Assembly (NCBI GenBank): GCA_001179805.1
Contig: CWGI01000001.1
Span: forward strand, 434,001-498,000
DNA: 64,000 nt
Direction: 5' to 3'
Source: Candidatus Hepatoplasma crinochetorum
GTDB taxonomy: Bacteria > Bacillota_I > Bacilli_A > Mycoplasmatales > Hepatoplasmataceae
Both the position numbers and the translations under genes were made by a program. Positions 12,108-22,478 of this stretch are shown here, in pieces (position 1 is the first letter of the stretch; every line of letters begins with the position of its first letter). A model generated the notes under the pieces. That model was not told the DNA's origin. It made no database searches and saw only the letters and a list, made by a program, of their open reading frames with translations.

Positions 12108-12142
12108 TAAAAAAAGCAAGTTTAATAAACCTGCTTTTTTTT
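12108..12142 (+). terminator. Bidirectional intrinsic terminator
   Basis: Inverted repeat AGCA-a-GTTTA / TAAAC-c-TGCT with one mismatch, flanked by a run of A on the left and T on the right. It ends the acpP-tRNA transcript on the plus strand and the degV pair on the minus strand. Confidence 0.8.
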
Positions 12143-12164
12143 ATTATAAAAATATAAATATCTA

Positions 12165-13037
12165 TTAAGTATTTTTTTCGTGCACTATCAAACCAAATCC
12201 TGTTGCTCTGGGCCCAACGTGTGCTACTATTTCTGGCGCAATTATTGTTTCTTCAAATTTTTTAAAACCTTCTCGTGCTAATTTTTCTTTTAAAATTTCA
12301 AAGTTTTTGTCTGAATTAAGATTAATTATTTTTAATTCAACTCGATATCCTTTTTTAATTCAATTATTATATTGTTTTTTTAAAATTTCAATTGCTTTAT
12401 CATAAGCTTTGTTAACGGTTCTTTTTTTAATTACATCTTCACTGTCAATTCTTCCATTGCGTACAACAATAATAGGTAATACTTTTAAAAAACTTCCCGC
12501 AATGTATTGAGCTTTTGTAATTCTTCCCCCAGCATATAAGAAAACTAAAGTATCGGGAATTAAAAAAGCATTCATTTTGTCTTTTAAAAATGAAAGTTTT
12601 TCAATAATGAAATTCATTTTGATATCATCATTTTTAATTCATTTTTTAATATTTGGTAATTCATGATAAATTCAAGGAGTAATAAAATTAGAATCAAAAA
12701 CAAATACTTTTTCTTTATATTCATCATCATCTGCTAATACTTTTATCATTGAATTCATTGATGATAAATATTTTGAGATTGTGATTATTAATAATTGATC
12801 AACTTCTTTTAATGCCTTTTTTATTTCTTGCTCTACATCTCCCAATTTTGCAGTGGAAGTTTGAACCTTTGTTTTAAGATTCATATTATCTAATAAAAAT
12901 TTATTATCAATATCTATACCAGATTTATATTCTTTTCCATCAATATTTATTATTAATGAAGTATAATAAAAACCCATTTCTTCTGCTTGTTTTTTTGTTA
13001 ATCCTGTAGAAGAATCAATAAGTAAACCTTTTTTCAT
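12165..13037 (-). CDS. DegV family protein (FakB-like fatty-acid-binding)
   Basis: 290 residues. Begins MKKGLLIDSSTGL and contains TSTAK (the position of the DegV TS motif), DSNFITPW, AGGRITKAQYIAG and the C-terminal HVGPRATGFGLIVHEK, all DegV landmarks. In Firmicutes FakB members bind a fatty acid for phosphorylation by FakA, feeding exogenous fatty acids into phospholipids; the match here is inferred from family and from acpP next door. TGA-Trp codons are present. Start ATG at 13037 lies 13 nt after the stop of the second degV gene, with an AAGAGA ribosome-binding site, so the two are co-transcribed. Confidence 0.88.
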
Positions 13038-13050
13038 AAATTTCTCTTTC

Positions 13051-13941
13051 TTAAATTTTCATATCTCAAAAATAACTTAATCCAAATGCACCGGGTCCCA
13101 TATGAACGGTTTGTTCTGGTGAAATATGTTCTTCAAAAATAATATTATTTTCATCAACTTTAAAAATTGTTTTTACAAGATTTGTTAATATTTTTCTCGC
13201 TTTAGTTTCTTTTTCTCCTAAAATAAAAATTTTATATTCTATTTCATTCGCTTTTAAATTTTCGATATCGGATTTTAAAATATTAATCATTTTAATGGTT
13301 GCTTTTTTAATTGAAAAAGCTTTTTCAACATTATTTGGATCTATTTCTCCATTTTTTACTATTAAAATAGGATGAATATTTAAAATATTAGCTGTCTTAT
13401 ACTGTCTTTTTGTAATTCTTCCACCTTTATAAAATCAATAAATATCTCCTGGAGATAAAATTCCAATCATTTTTTCTTTTTGTTTATCTAAAATTTTATA
13501 AATTTTAGATATATCATCATATTTTTCCACAAGTTTTTTAAATGAATTATAATAAAGTTTAATCCAAGGAGAAGAGAATTGTGATTTATAAATAAATACT
13601 TTTCCTTTAAATTCATCTTTATATTCATTTATAATTACACGAGCATTATTTTGTGTAGAAGAAAATTTTTCTGAAAGACCTATAAAGATTAGTTTATCAA
13701 ACTTTTTTAAACCTTTTTTAAATGAATTATAAATATCTTGTAATTCTGGAGAAGCTGTTTTTATTTCAATATTTCTGTCTTCCATTTTTTTTAGTATTTT
13801 TTCTGAATCAATATCAACGCCGGCTTTATATTTTTTTCCATTTATTTCAATAATAAGAGGTATAAAAAAATTACCATCTTTTTCAATTTTTTCTTTTGAA
13901 TATCCACATGAGGAATCAAATACTAGCCCTATTTTTTCCAT
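13051..13941 (-). CDS. DegV family protein (FakB-like), second copy
   Basis: 296 residues, paralogue of the neighbouring gene. Begins MEKIGLVFDSSCGYS, has TASPE where the other copy has TSTAK, YKGGRITKRQY, and ends HMGPGAFGLSYFWDMKI. The Thr-Ser pair that contacts the lipid head group in FakB proteins is altered to Thr-Ala-Ser, so lipid specificity may differ. First gene of a two-gene minus-strand unit; AAAGGAAA lies about 19 nt upstream of the ATG. Trp residues coded by TGA. Confidence 0.88.
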
Positions 13942-14069
13942 TTTAAATGATAGTTATTTCCTTTATTTTTATTATTTGTCAACAAAATTATATAATATAA
14001 ATTAACAAATAATAAAAATAAATTATAAGATCTTTTTAGAGATAAATTTATTATAAATGTGAGTATAAA

Positions 14070-15116
14070 ATGGAAAAATTAAAAGAGCTTTTAAAAATTC
14101 CGGGTCTTTCGGGATATGAAAGTAAAATAATTGAATTTTTAAAAAAAGAATTTACTAATTTTGGTTACTCTTATAAAAGGGACAATTTAGGTTCAATTAT
14201 TTTTTTTAAAAAAAATAATAATAAAAATAGCAAAATAAAAAAAGTAGTAATTGATGCGCATATTGACGAAGTGGGTTTTTTAATTACGAATCTTAATGAT
14301 GATGGAACAGTTATTATCGAAAGTATTGGAGGAATAAATTTAAAATTTATGCAAACTCAAACATTTGAGATTTGAGATTTAGATTTTAAAAATAAATATT
14401 TAGGAATTTTAACTTTTCCAAATCAAGATGATAAAAATTTAGATTTAGAAAAAGCAATTTTGGATTTAGGTTTCAGAAATAAAAAAGATCTTTTAAATCA
14501 CAATATTAATATTGGTTCTTCAGTTACTTTTCCAGATTTTTTTCAAGAAAATGAAAAATCTATTTTAGCAAAAAGCATAGATAATCGATTGGGTACTTAT
14601 ATTGCTTTAAATATTGCAAAAGATTTTGCGAAAAAAGATTTAAAATTTGATTTGCAATTTATTTTTTCAGTACAAGAAGAAGTTGGTCTTAGGGGAGCAA
14701 GAACAGCAATATATAATCAAAATCCTGATTTAGTAATCGTTGTTGATATATCTCCTGCTTATGATATTGATCAAAAAGGTCCTCCTTATGGAATATTGGG
14801 AGAAGGAACAATGCTTAGACATAAAGATGTTTATACAATATATAAAAAAGAAGTTATTGTTTTTTTAAGAAATCTATTTGAGAGAAATAATATAAAATAT
14901 CAAGATTATTTTTCATTTGGCGGAACAAATGCAGGTATAATTCAATTGATTAAAGAAGGAATTTTTGTTTTACCATTTGGTCTTTGTGCAAGAAATATTC
15001 ATACATCTTTGGCGATTGTAGATAAAAAAGATCTTTTAGAAACAGAAAAAGGACTAAGAGTTTTAATTAACAAAATGAACGAAAATTTAACAAAAAAAGG
15101 AACTTTATTAAATTAA
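14070..15116 (+). CDS. M42 family metallo-aminopeptidase (glutamyl/endo-cellulase M type)
   Basis: 348 residues, normal for M42. Co-catalytic metal ligands seen in order: DAHIDEVGFL (His, Asp), DNRLGTY (Asp), VQEEVGLRGA (catalytic Glu and Glu ligand), VVDISPA (Asp) and RNIHTSLAIV (His). Cytoplasmic peptidase that trims peptides from the proteasome-like and ABC-imported pool. Begins after a divergent intergenic region (13942-14069) shared with the degV pair that contains a TATAAT-rich stretch near 13990. One TGA-Trp at 14373. Confidence 0.93.
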
Positions 15117-15153
15117 TTTATTGATTTTAATAAAGTAAAATATTCATAAAATC

Positions 15154-15705
15154 ATGATACAACAATTTTTAATTTATCTTATAAATTTAAACAACAATTA
15201 TTCAAATTATGGAGCCGATCTTGATAAAACACATGATATATTAATAATAATATTAATAGCATTTGCTGCCGTTGCAATTTTGTTTCTAATTATCGGACTT
15301 TTCTATTTAATTGCAATTTTAAAAAGAACAAACGTAGTAATGAAAAAAGTTGATTATTTAATGGAAGATATTACATATAAATCAGAATCATTAAATGTTA
15401 CTGTAGAAACATTAAATAAATTATCTAATTACCTATTATTATTTGATTCAAGTTCAAAAAATGGAATCAAAGCATTAGTTAAATTATTTTCTGAAAATAG
15501 AAATTATTTTTATTCATTTGCTGATAAACTTAGAGAAAATTTTGATAAAAAAGTTTCTGAAGGAAAAGATAAAATAAAAAAAGCAACACCAAAAGCAAAA
15601 GAGCAAGTACAAAAATTAAAAAAAGTTGTAGAAAAAAAAATTAATACTAAGAAAGAAAATGTAGATAAAGATAAGATTGATAATAATCATAAAAAAGGAA
15701 TATAA
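15154..15705 (+). CDS. YtxG/DUF948-like membrane protein
   Basis: 183 residues. Hydrophobic helix at about residues 29-54, then a heptad-rich region (VMKKVDYLMEDITYKSESLNVTVETLNKL) typical of DUF948 proteins, then a Lys-rich tail. No ribosome-binding site is obvious; TAAAAT lies about 12 nt before the ATG. It ends 1 nt before the next gene, a YtxH-like protein. In Bacillus ytxG and ytxH are also neighbours, in a general-stress operon. Assignment rests on architecture and pairing, not on a strong motif. Confidence 0.6.
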   Translation: MIQQFLIYLINLNNNYSNYGADLDKTHDILIIILIAFAAVAILFLIIGLFYLIAILKRTNVVMKKVDYLMEDITYKSESLNVTVETLNKLSNYLLLFDSSSKNGIKALVKLFSENRNYFYSFADKLRENFDKKVSEGKDKIKKATPKAKEQVQKLKKVVEKKINTKKENVDKDKIDNNHKKGI

Positions 15706-15706
15706 A

Positions 15707-16081
15707 ATGTTCAAAGAATTAATTGCTTTTTCTCTTGGTTTATTAGCAGGATTTACTATTTCAACATATAATGAAGAAACAAAAGAGATTATAGAATATA
15801 TTATTAAAAAAGGTAAAGTCTATTATGAAGATTTAAAAAATGTAATTTATCAATCAATTAAAAGTATTGAAGAATTAGATTCAGATTGAATAAAATTAAA
15901 TTATGAAAAAATAATGACAATTTTAAAAGATAAATTAAAAGATATTACAGAATTAGATTTATTAAGTGAAAAAATAGATTATGCAACACAAGAAATTTAT
16001 AATTTTTTTGATAAAAGTAAATTACAGGTTGCAAAAAATACTATTAATGATACAAAAACAGTAATTAAAAAGAGAAAATAA
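15707..16081 (+). CDS. YtxH-like small membrane-associated protein
   Basis: 124 residues starting MFKELIAFSLGLLAGF, a short hydrophobic N-terminal helix with spaced glycines as in YtxH, then an amphipathic charged remainder. The ATG at 15707 has AAGGA at 15696-15700 and is preferred over upstream codons inside the previous gene. One TGA-Trp. Paired with the YtxG-like gene; function unknown. Confidence 0.55.
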
Positions 16082-16105
16082 AGATTAAAAATATAGGAAA
16101 TTTTG

Positions 16106-17371
16106 ATGAATAAATTATTAGAAGATTTAAAGTGAAGATCACTTTTAAAAGAAATAATAACCGAGGAAGATATAGATAAAATTTTATTATTAGATAAAAA
16201 AAGATTTTATCTTGGATTTGATCCAACATCTGATTCTTTACATATTGGTCATTTTCTAGCAATAAATTTAGCAAATTTAATTTCTAAAAACTCCAATTTA
16301 ATTCCAATTTTTGTATTAGGAGGATTCACAGCTCAAATAGGTGATCCTTCAGGTAAAAATAATGAAAGAAAATTAATTTCACAAAATATAATTTCTGATA
16401 ATTCTAAGTCGATAAAAGAACAATTAAAATTTATTTGCAAAAATTTAGATATTAAAAATTATGAAATTTTTGATAATTTTGATATCTATAAAAATTTAAA
16501 TTTAATAAGCTTTTTTAAAAATTATGGAAAATTAGTAAATATATCAAAAATGCTTTCTCGTGATGTAGTAAAAAGTAGATTGGATATAGGAATGTCTTAT
16601 ACAGAATTTTCATATCAAATTTTTCAAGCAATTGATTTCTTATATCTTTTTGAAAATAAAGATGTTTTAATTCAAATTGGTGGATCTGATCAATTAGGAA
16701 ATATCTTAACTGGAATTGAAATAATTAAAAAAATAAAAGGCAAAAATTCTTTGGTATCTGGAATTACGGTTCCTTTATTAGTTGACGAAAAAGGAAACAA
16801 AATTGGTAAAAGTGAGGGTAATCCGCTTTGAATCTCAAAAGAAAAAATGTCTCCTTATTTTATGTATCAATATTTATTTAATTTATCTGATTTATTTGCA
16901 GAAAAATTATTATTGCAATTAACTTCCATTAAAAAAGAAGATTTTTTGAATTTATTAAAAATTGCAAAAAAAGAAAAGTCAAAAAGGCATTTGCAAAAGG
17001 AATTAATAAAAAGATTGTTTATTTCTTTTTACGGTAAAAATGATGATTATAATAAATTTAAAAATATTTCTAAGTATTTATTTGTAGAAGATTATTTAAA
17101 TATTGATGAAGATTTTTTATTGAGTATATTTAAAAACTTAGAAACCTTTAAATATGATTTTTCAAAAGATTTATTTACACAATTAAGAAAAAGAAATTTT
17201 ATTTCTTCTAAAAGAGAATTTAATCAATTTTTAAAAGATGGGGCTTTAAAAATTAATAATAAAATAATTATGGAAAGCGATTTTAAATTAACAAAAAATG
17301 ACTTTATTAAAAGAAAATTTATAATTTTATCAATAGGAAAAAAACAAAAAATAATTGTCAAATTAAATTAA
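16106..17371 (+). CDS. tyrS: Tyrosine-tRNA ligase
   Basis: 421 residues. Class I synthetase: HIGH-type motif SLHIGHFL, tyrosine pocket FVLGGFTAQIGDPSG, YTEFSYQIFQAIDFL, QIGGSDQLGNI, the KMSKS-type loop KIGKSEGNPLW, KMSPYFMYQYLFN, and a C-terminal S4-like RNA-binding region (about residues 355-421). GGAAA upstream of the ATG acts as a ribosome-binding site. Trp at TGA codons. Confidence 0.95.
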
Positions 17372-17444
17372 TTTAATAATTATTTTTTATCAATTATATT
17401 AATATTTTATAATTCATTTATAAGGGGATATATTTGTAAATATT

Positions 17445-18629
17445 ATGAAAGATTTTTTTTATAATAATAAAAAAAATAATTTAAATTTTTTGTATGTAAA
17501 AAAGATAAATGAGAATTGAAGTAGAAATAAAAAAATTATTTATTTACACTTAAATTATAATTTGAGTTTAAATGGTATTTCACAAGAATTTGGATTAACA
17601 AAAGAAAGAATTAGACAAATTTTAATTAAATTTGTTTCTAATTTTAAAGATCAAGAAAAAGAAGAATTTTTCTTTGATTTTTATGTAAATAGAAAAAAGT
17701 TTAAATTTGTTTCTAATTTTTTTAAAAAGGAATTAAATAATTACAAAAAAACATTAGAAAGGGAAATTGAAAGTATTTCATTTATATTTAAATGAAATGG
17801 AAATTTATTTAAAGTTATTGAAAAATCTTTAATATTAAAATCAAATTTAAAATATTTTTTAAAAACAAATAATTATTTTAAATTAAATATTTCAGAATTT
17901 ACAGATAAATTTATATTACCTTTTTGAAAGCAATTTGAATTTAAAGATATAATGGCTAGAAAAGATAAGGTTGATATTATTGCAAAAGCTTATTTTAAAC
18001 CTTATGTAAAATATAAAATTAATGAAATAATATTGACTTATAATCAATATTTTCCAAAATTAAGTAGAAGAGCAATTGAAGGCATGCTTTTTAATTACAA
18101 TGAAATTTTTTCTCTTTCTGCTGGGAAATATATGATTTCTTATTATAAGGATCAAAAAGAATTTTTATATTTTTCAAATATTGCAGATTTAATTTATGAA
18201 AGAGTAAATGATTTCTTTTTAAATGATGAAAATATTATATGTGATATATCAAAATTTAAAGAAGAAAATGATTTTCATTATCCTTTTTTAAATGAACATC
18301 ATTATTATTTTTTTGCTAAGAAATATTCAAAAAAATTTAGTAATAAATTTGATTCATTTAGATCACCTATAATTTTTAAAAAAGAAGAAAAATTAAATAT
18401 TTCTGGAAAAGATATTCAAATACTTTTTAAAAAGCAAATTAATTCTTTCTTAGAGGAAGAGAATTTGTATAATAAATGAATAGATAAAGATTATTTTTTG
18501 AAAAATATTCATGATAAATATGGAATTAAAGATTATTATTTTTTTCAAAAAATACATTTATTTAATATAGATAAAATTTTAGGAAATAGATATGAAAAAG
18601 GAAAAATAAAATTTAAAAAAAATTATTAA
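17445..18629 (+). CDS. Sigma-70 region 4-like DNA-binding protein
   Basis: 394 residues. Near the N-terminus (about residues 38-62) is a helix-turn-helix LSLNGISQEFGLTKERIRQIL that matches sigma-70 region 4 (EIGKEFGVTRERIRQIE). No sigma region 2 (core-binding, -10 recognition) is found, and the HTH lies at the wrong end of the protein for a sigma factor. Around residues 190-220 the stretch SRRAIEGMLFNYNEIF followed by SLSAGKYMIS resembles a winged-helix module. May be a regulator or a lineage-specific alternative initiation factor. AAGGGGA lies 17 nt before the ATG. Trp at TGA. Confidence 0.6.
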
Positions 18630-20587
18630 ATTTTATTATGCTTAATTTTTCTGATTTCAAGATTTTTATCATTTGCAAATTGAAAAAGAGTTAGACTACT
18701 TAAATCTATTTTTTTATTTATTTTACTTTTACTTAATTTTATAAAGGTATTTTTATATTTTTCATTATCATCAATTTTTAAAATTAATTCTTTTAAATCT
18801 TTTTCTTCAATATTGCCAATTTCTAATATTTCATCAAATAGAAGATAATTTTGGTAACTATAATTATTAGAAATAATGTATTTATCTAAAATTAAATCGA
18901 AGTTTTTATCTATATATTTTATTTTATTTTCATTACTAAAATCTTTTGATTGGAAAATAGGTTGATAAAAATAAGGTATATTAATTAATTTTGTTTTATT
19001 ATTTTTTGAAATATAATCTGAAAGAGGTTTGAAATAATTTTTTTGTACACCAACAAATAATTCTTTAAAATAAGGCATTTTATCAATAATAATTTCTTTA
19101 AAATTTCCATTTAAAATTTGATATTTTCAATTTATTATTGGATCATTTATTTCTCCAAATATAAAAGATCTTAAGTTTAAAATATAAGGATTTTTATTTT
19201 TTAAAATAAATTCAAAAAATTTATTTTGATAATCAATGGAATTTTTTAATAAATCTTCTACTAAAACCATAAATGTTAATTCTTCATTTTTTATTTTAAT
19301 ATTAAGTGTTTTTATTAAATTTAAAATGTTTTTCTCATTTTCTAATTTATAGTCTTTAAATATATTTTCACGTATATATAATTTAGAAATATTTTCTATT
19401 ATTGGTTTTAATTCTTCTTTAAATACGTTATTAATTGAAATTATAAAATTGTCTTTTAATAGCTTTTCAAATAATATTTTTATTTTTGATTTATTTTTTA
19501 TTTTATAAATTATTTCATTTAATTCTTTAGTATCAAGAATTTTATTTTTATTAAAATGATTGAAAATTTTTTCAAATAATTTTCAATCATTTTCATTTTT
19601 ATAGATATTATAGATAACAATAATTGTATCTAAAGATAATTTTGTTTCTTTTGTACTTAATTTATTATATTGAAGATAGAATTTAATAATTTTTTCTAAT
19701 TCTAATATTGAGATTCTTAAGTTAAAATTATTTTTTTCAATATAATATGAAATTATTTGATCACTTAAATCTTTTTTTGCAGCTTCAAATTCATCTTTTT
19801 CAATTGCATTTTTACTTAATTCATTTCTTATTACTTTAATATTTTCAATTTCTTTTCTTTCAATATTTAATACGTAATCAATATATTTTAAATCTTCATT
19901 AAATAATTTATCTTCAGAATCAGTTTCAATAATAATTATTTTTTTATAATCTATATTTATTAAATTTAAAAATCATTTACTAAATTTACTTTGTTTACTT
20001 TTTTCTTTAAATTCAGAAATAAATCTGTAAACAGCAATTTCAACATCTTTTCCCTCTTCTGACATTCTATTTATTTCATCAAATATATAAACCTTTTTTT
20101 TGTTGAAAAATAAAGGAATAATAGGCAAAACAAAGATTGCAAATATAGCAGAAATAAAAAGTCACAATGCAGTCATTGATTCGCTTTGATCTAAAATTAT
20201 TAAAATAAAAGAAAAAGATATTCAAATAAGAGCAATTAAGTAATAGAGATTTCTAATTTCAGAAAGAAATGAAACTAATTTACCTCTATAACCGAAAATA
20301 TCTCTTTCAAAGGCAGGGTATTGGAAGCGTCTTTGTTCAAAAGATTTACAATCAATTTTTTTAATTTTGGATTTTTTTACATTTAATTTTGATAATAAAT
20401 AATTTAAATAATATGTTTTTCCGCTTCCTTTTTTTCCTGTAAAATTAATAATAATTGGTTCATTGTATTTAAAGTTTTTTTGCTTTTTTTTAACTTTTTC
20501 AACTATAAAATTAATTTGAGAAACTAACTCTTTTGATTTGTAATTACTTTTATTTTCATCATCGAAAATATCCTTTTTAAAACCCAT
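18626..20587 (-). CDS. KAP-type P-loop NTPase with two membrane helices
   Basis: 653 residues. Walker A GKKGSGKT at residues 51-58; two hydrophobic helices at about 113-132 and 138-161; then a Walker B-like VYIFDEINRMSEEG (about 166-179) followed by FISEFKEKSK. A P-loop ATPase with two helices inserted between Walker A and B is the KAP family layout. The remaining 470 residues are Lys/Asn/Ile-rich and helical. KAP NTPases are membrane-tethered and some occur in phage-defence islands; the role here is unknown. A TATAAT 9 nt before the ATG suggests a leaderless mRNA. Its stop overlaps the end of the convergent sigma-like gene by 4 nt. Confidence 0.7.
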
Positions 20588-20596
20588 ATAGTAATA

Positions 20597-20602
20597 ATTA
20601 TA
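20597..20602 (-). promoter_or_regulatory. Promoter -10 box of the KAP NTPase gene
   Basis: TATAAT on the minus strand, 9 nt before the ATG at 20587, with no ribosome-binding site between; predicts a leaderless transcript. Confidence 0.6.
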
Positions 20603-20614
20603 TTTAAAAAAAAT

Positions 20615-20643
20615 AAAAAAATTCTCCTAAGAGGGAATTTTTT
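20615..20643 (-). terminator. Intrinsic terminator of ppa
   Basis: Hairpin AAAAATTC-TCC ... GGGAATTTTT with T run on the minus strand, starting 5 nt after the ppa stop codon. Confidence 0.75.
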
Positions 20644-20647
20644 GATT

Positions 20648-21184
20648 TTATTTATATTTATTTGGATATTCTTTTCTCATAGTTTTAATAAATTTATCTT
20701 TTTTTAAATTACTATATTTTTTATAAAGGTTTTTTGATTCTTGCAATTCTTTTATTGCAAAAGAAATATCTTCAAATCCCAAAATTTCAACTTTTTTATT
20801 TTGTAAATTTTTATAATTTTCAAAAAAATCTTTAAACTCTAATAAAATATTTTTATTTAAATCACCTAATTTATTAATATTATTAAATCTTGGATCTACA
20901 TCAACAACTGTAATAATTTTTGTATCTGTTTCACCTGCGTCAATCATTTTCATTGCTCCAATAATTCTTACTGGAACAATGCAATTCGGTAAAAACTCTT
21001 GATCTGAAATCACAAGAGCATCAAGAGGATCTCCATCTCAATCTAGAGTATTTTCAAAATATCCATAATTTGCCGGATAATTCATGGCTCCATATAAGAT
21101 ACGATCAACTCGTAATTTTCCATTCTCTTTTTCATATTTAATTTTTGAATTCTTAGGTATTTCTATTACTATATCAGCTTTCAT
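20648..21184 (-). CDS. ppa: Inorganic pyrophosphatase (family I)
   Basis: 178 residues, usual family I size. Hydrolyses pyrophosphate to drive nucleic-acid and aminoacyl-tRNA synthesis. Active-site features: [21 protein letters not shown], the metal-binding motif [11 protein letters not shown] (three Asp) and [16 protein letters not shown]. One Trp is TGA. The gene runs against its plus-strand neighbour (ECF component) from a promoter with TATAAT 9 nt before the ATG. Confidence 0.96.
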
Positions 21185-21193
21185 ACAATAATA

Positions 21194-21199
21194 ATTATA
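21194..21199 (-). promoter_or_regulatory. Promoter -10 box of ppa
   Basis: TATAAT on the minus strand, 9 nt before the ATG; no ribosome-binding site, predicting a leaderless mRNA. Confidence 0.6.
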
Positions 21200-21244
21200 T
21201 TATTAATTTATAATTAAATTAAATTTTTAGAATTAATTAGAAAA

Positions 21245-21793
21245 ATGGAAAATGCGCAGATAAAAAATTTTAAAAAAATTTCCACTGCTGGAATATTTTT
21301 GGCTCTTACATTTATTGCAATGATTATTCAAATTCCAATTCCAGCTACTTTTTTAAAATTAGATTTTTCAATTTCGATAATTCTTTTATCAATTAAATAT
21401 ACAAAAATAATTTATACAATTCTTATTTCAATTATCTCTCCTTTTATTTTATTTTTTGTTGGTGGAGAAATAATAGGAATTATGTTTTTGGTATTTTTAA
21501 ATTTAATCGTTATTTTTTTTCAAGTTTTTTTTGAAAAATTTTTTTTAAAATATTCAAAGACAAAATTAATTCTTTTTTGTGAATATTTTTTATTAATAAT
21601 TGTTTTAGTTATTTTAATTTCTTTTATAAATACTCTTATATTTACCCCAGCTTATTATAATTTTGATTATGTCTTTATTTTTGATAATTTTTTTAAAATA
21701 TTCTTTTTTGCAATTCTATTTAATTTTTTCAAATTATCTTCAAATTATTTTTTTTATTTCTTTTTATTAAATAATTTTTATAATTTAGATTAG
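21245..21793 (+). CDS. ECF transporter S component (substrate-binding membrane subunit), RibU-like
   Basis: 182 residues, almost entirely hydrophobic with about five to six helices. N-terminal cytoplasmic KNFKKISTAGIFLAL contains the A-x3-A-type helix that docks to the EcfT subunit, and the stretch IPIPATFLKLDFSISI matches the RibU-type loop after helix 1. Expected to bind a vitamin (riboflavin or another) and work with a shared EcfA1A2T module elsewhere in the genome. No riboswitch is visible in the 60 nt upstream. Confidence 0.72.
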   Translation: MENAQIKNFKKISTAGIFLALTFIAMIIQIPIPATFLKLDFSISIILLSIKYTKIIYTILISIISPFILFFVGGEIIGIMFLVFLNLIVIFFQVFFEKFFLKYSKTKLILFCEYFLLIIVLVILISFINTLIFTPAYYNFDYVFIFDNFFKIFFFAILFNFFKLSSNYFFYFFLLNNFYNLD

Positions 21794-21822
21794 ATGAATA
21801 AATATAAAGGTATTTTTAAAAT

Positions 21823-22296
21823 ATGAAAATTTTAGTTATTTCAGATGTTCACGGAAATATAGAATTGATGAATAAAATAATAAAGGAGAATAATGTTGAT
21901 TTAAAAATTTTTTGTGGAGATTTACAAAAAAATGATAAAAGCATTTTGAGTAAAAATTTTGATTATTATGTAACAGGTAATGCTGATTATTTTCATTTAG
22001 ATGAAATAAAAGAATTAGAAGTAGATAAAGTTAAAATTTTATTAACTCACGGTCATTTATTTGAGACTTTTTGAGAAAAAATTAATTTTGATAAATTATA
22101 TAAATTGGGAGAACTTTTAAAAGTTAAATTAATTATTCACGGTCATGATCATTTGAGTGTAATTGAAGAAAAAAACAAAATAATTCGTTTTAATCCTGGA
22201 TCAATAACTTATCCTCGCGGAAATAGTAAAGCAAGCTATGGAATTATTGAAATAAAAAATTGCAAAATTATAAAATTGAAACACATTTATATTTAA
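21823..22296 (+). CDS. YfcE/MJ0936-type metallophosphoesterase
   Basis: 157 residues. Calcineurin-like fold with two-metal motifs: ISDVHGN (Asp, His), FCGDLQKND (Gly-Asp), TGNADYF (the GNCD/GNH position, Asn ligand), LLTHGHLF (His) and IIHGHDH (His, His). Likely a cyclic-nucleotide or general phosphodiesterase. One TGA-Trp at 22072-22074. Last gene before the tRNA-Arg promoter. Confidence 0.9.
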
Positions 22297-22345
22297 TTTT
22301 TATAAAAACTTGAAGTTTACTATTTAATCAAAATTTAAAATAATG

Positions 22346-22351
22346 TATAAT
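22346..22351 (+). promoter_or_regulatory. Promoter -10 box of tRNA-Arg
   Basis: TATAAT directly preceded by TG, 12 nt before the mature tRNA 5' end. Confidence 0.65.
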
Positions 22352-22363
22352 TTTATTGTTATT

Positions 22364-22440
22364 GCCCGCGTAGCTCAGCAGGATAGAGCACGTGCCTTCT
22401 AAGCATGGGGTCGGAGGTTCGAATCCTCTCGTGGGCGCCA
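22364..22440 (+). tRNA. tRNA-Arg (anticodon UCU)
   Basis: 77 nt cloverleaf with encoded CCA: acceptor GCCCGCG/CGTGGGC, D arm GCTC/GAGC, anticodon stem CGTGC/GCATG, loop CTTCTAA giving UCU, T arm GGAGG-TTCGAAT-CCTCT, discriminator G. Decodes AGA/AGG, the main Arg codons in this AT-rich genome. Confidence 0.96.
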
Positions 22441-22478
22441 TCTTCTTATTAATAAAATTTTGGATTTTAGATTTAAAA

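Noticed and set aside
16106-17371. Apparent gene fragments separated by TGA (tyrS, lon, valS, pcrA and others) as pseudogenes
   Set aside because: Every TGA falls where family members have Trp and reading continues in frame; the organism uses code 4 and carries tRNA-Trp(UCA).
21185-21244. Riboswitch before the ECF S component
   Set aside because: Only 60 AT-rich bases without stable stems or an FMN/TPP-type consensus, and they are shared with the divergent ppa promoter.
22392-22478. Upstream extension of the DUF3196-like gene over tRNA-Arg
   Set aside because: The extension translates the tRNA gene; the ATG at 22479 is the credible start.
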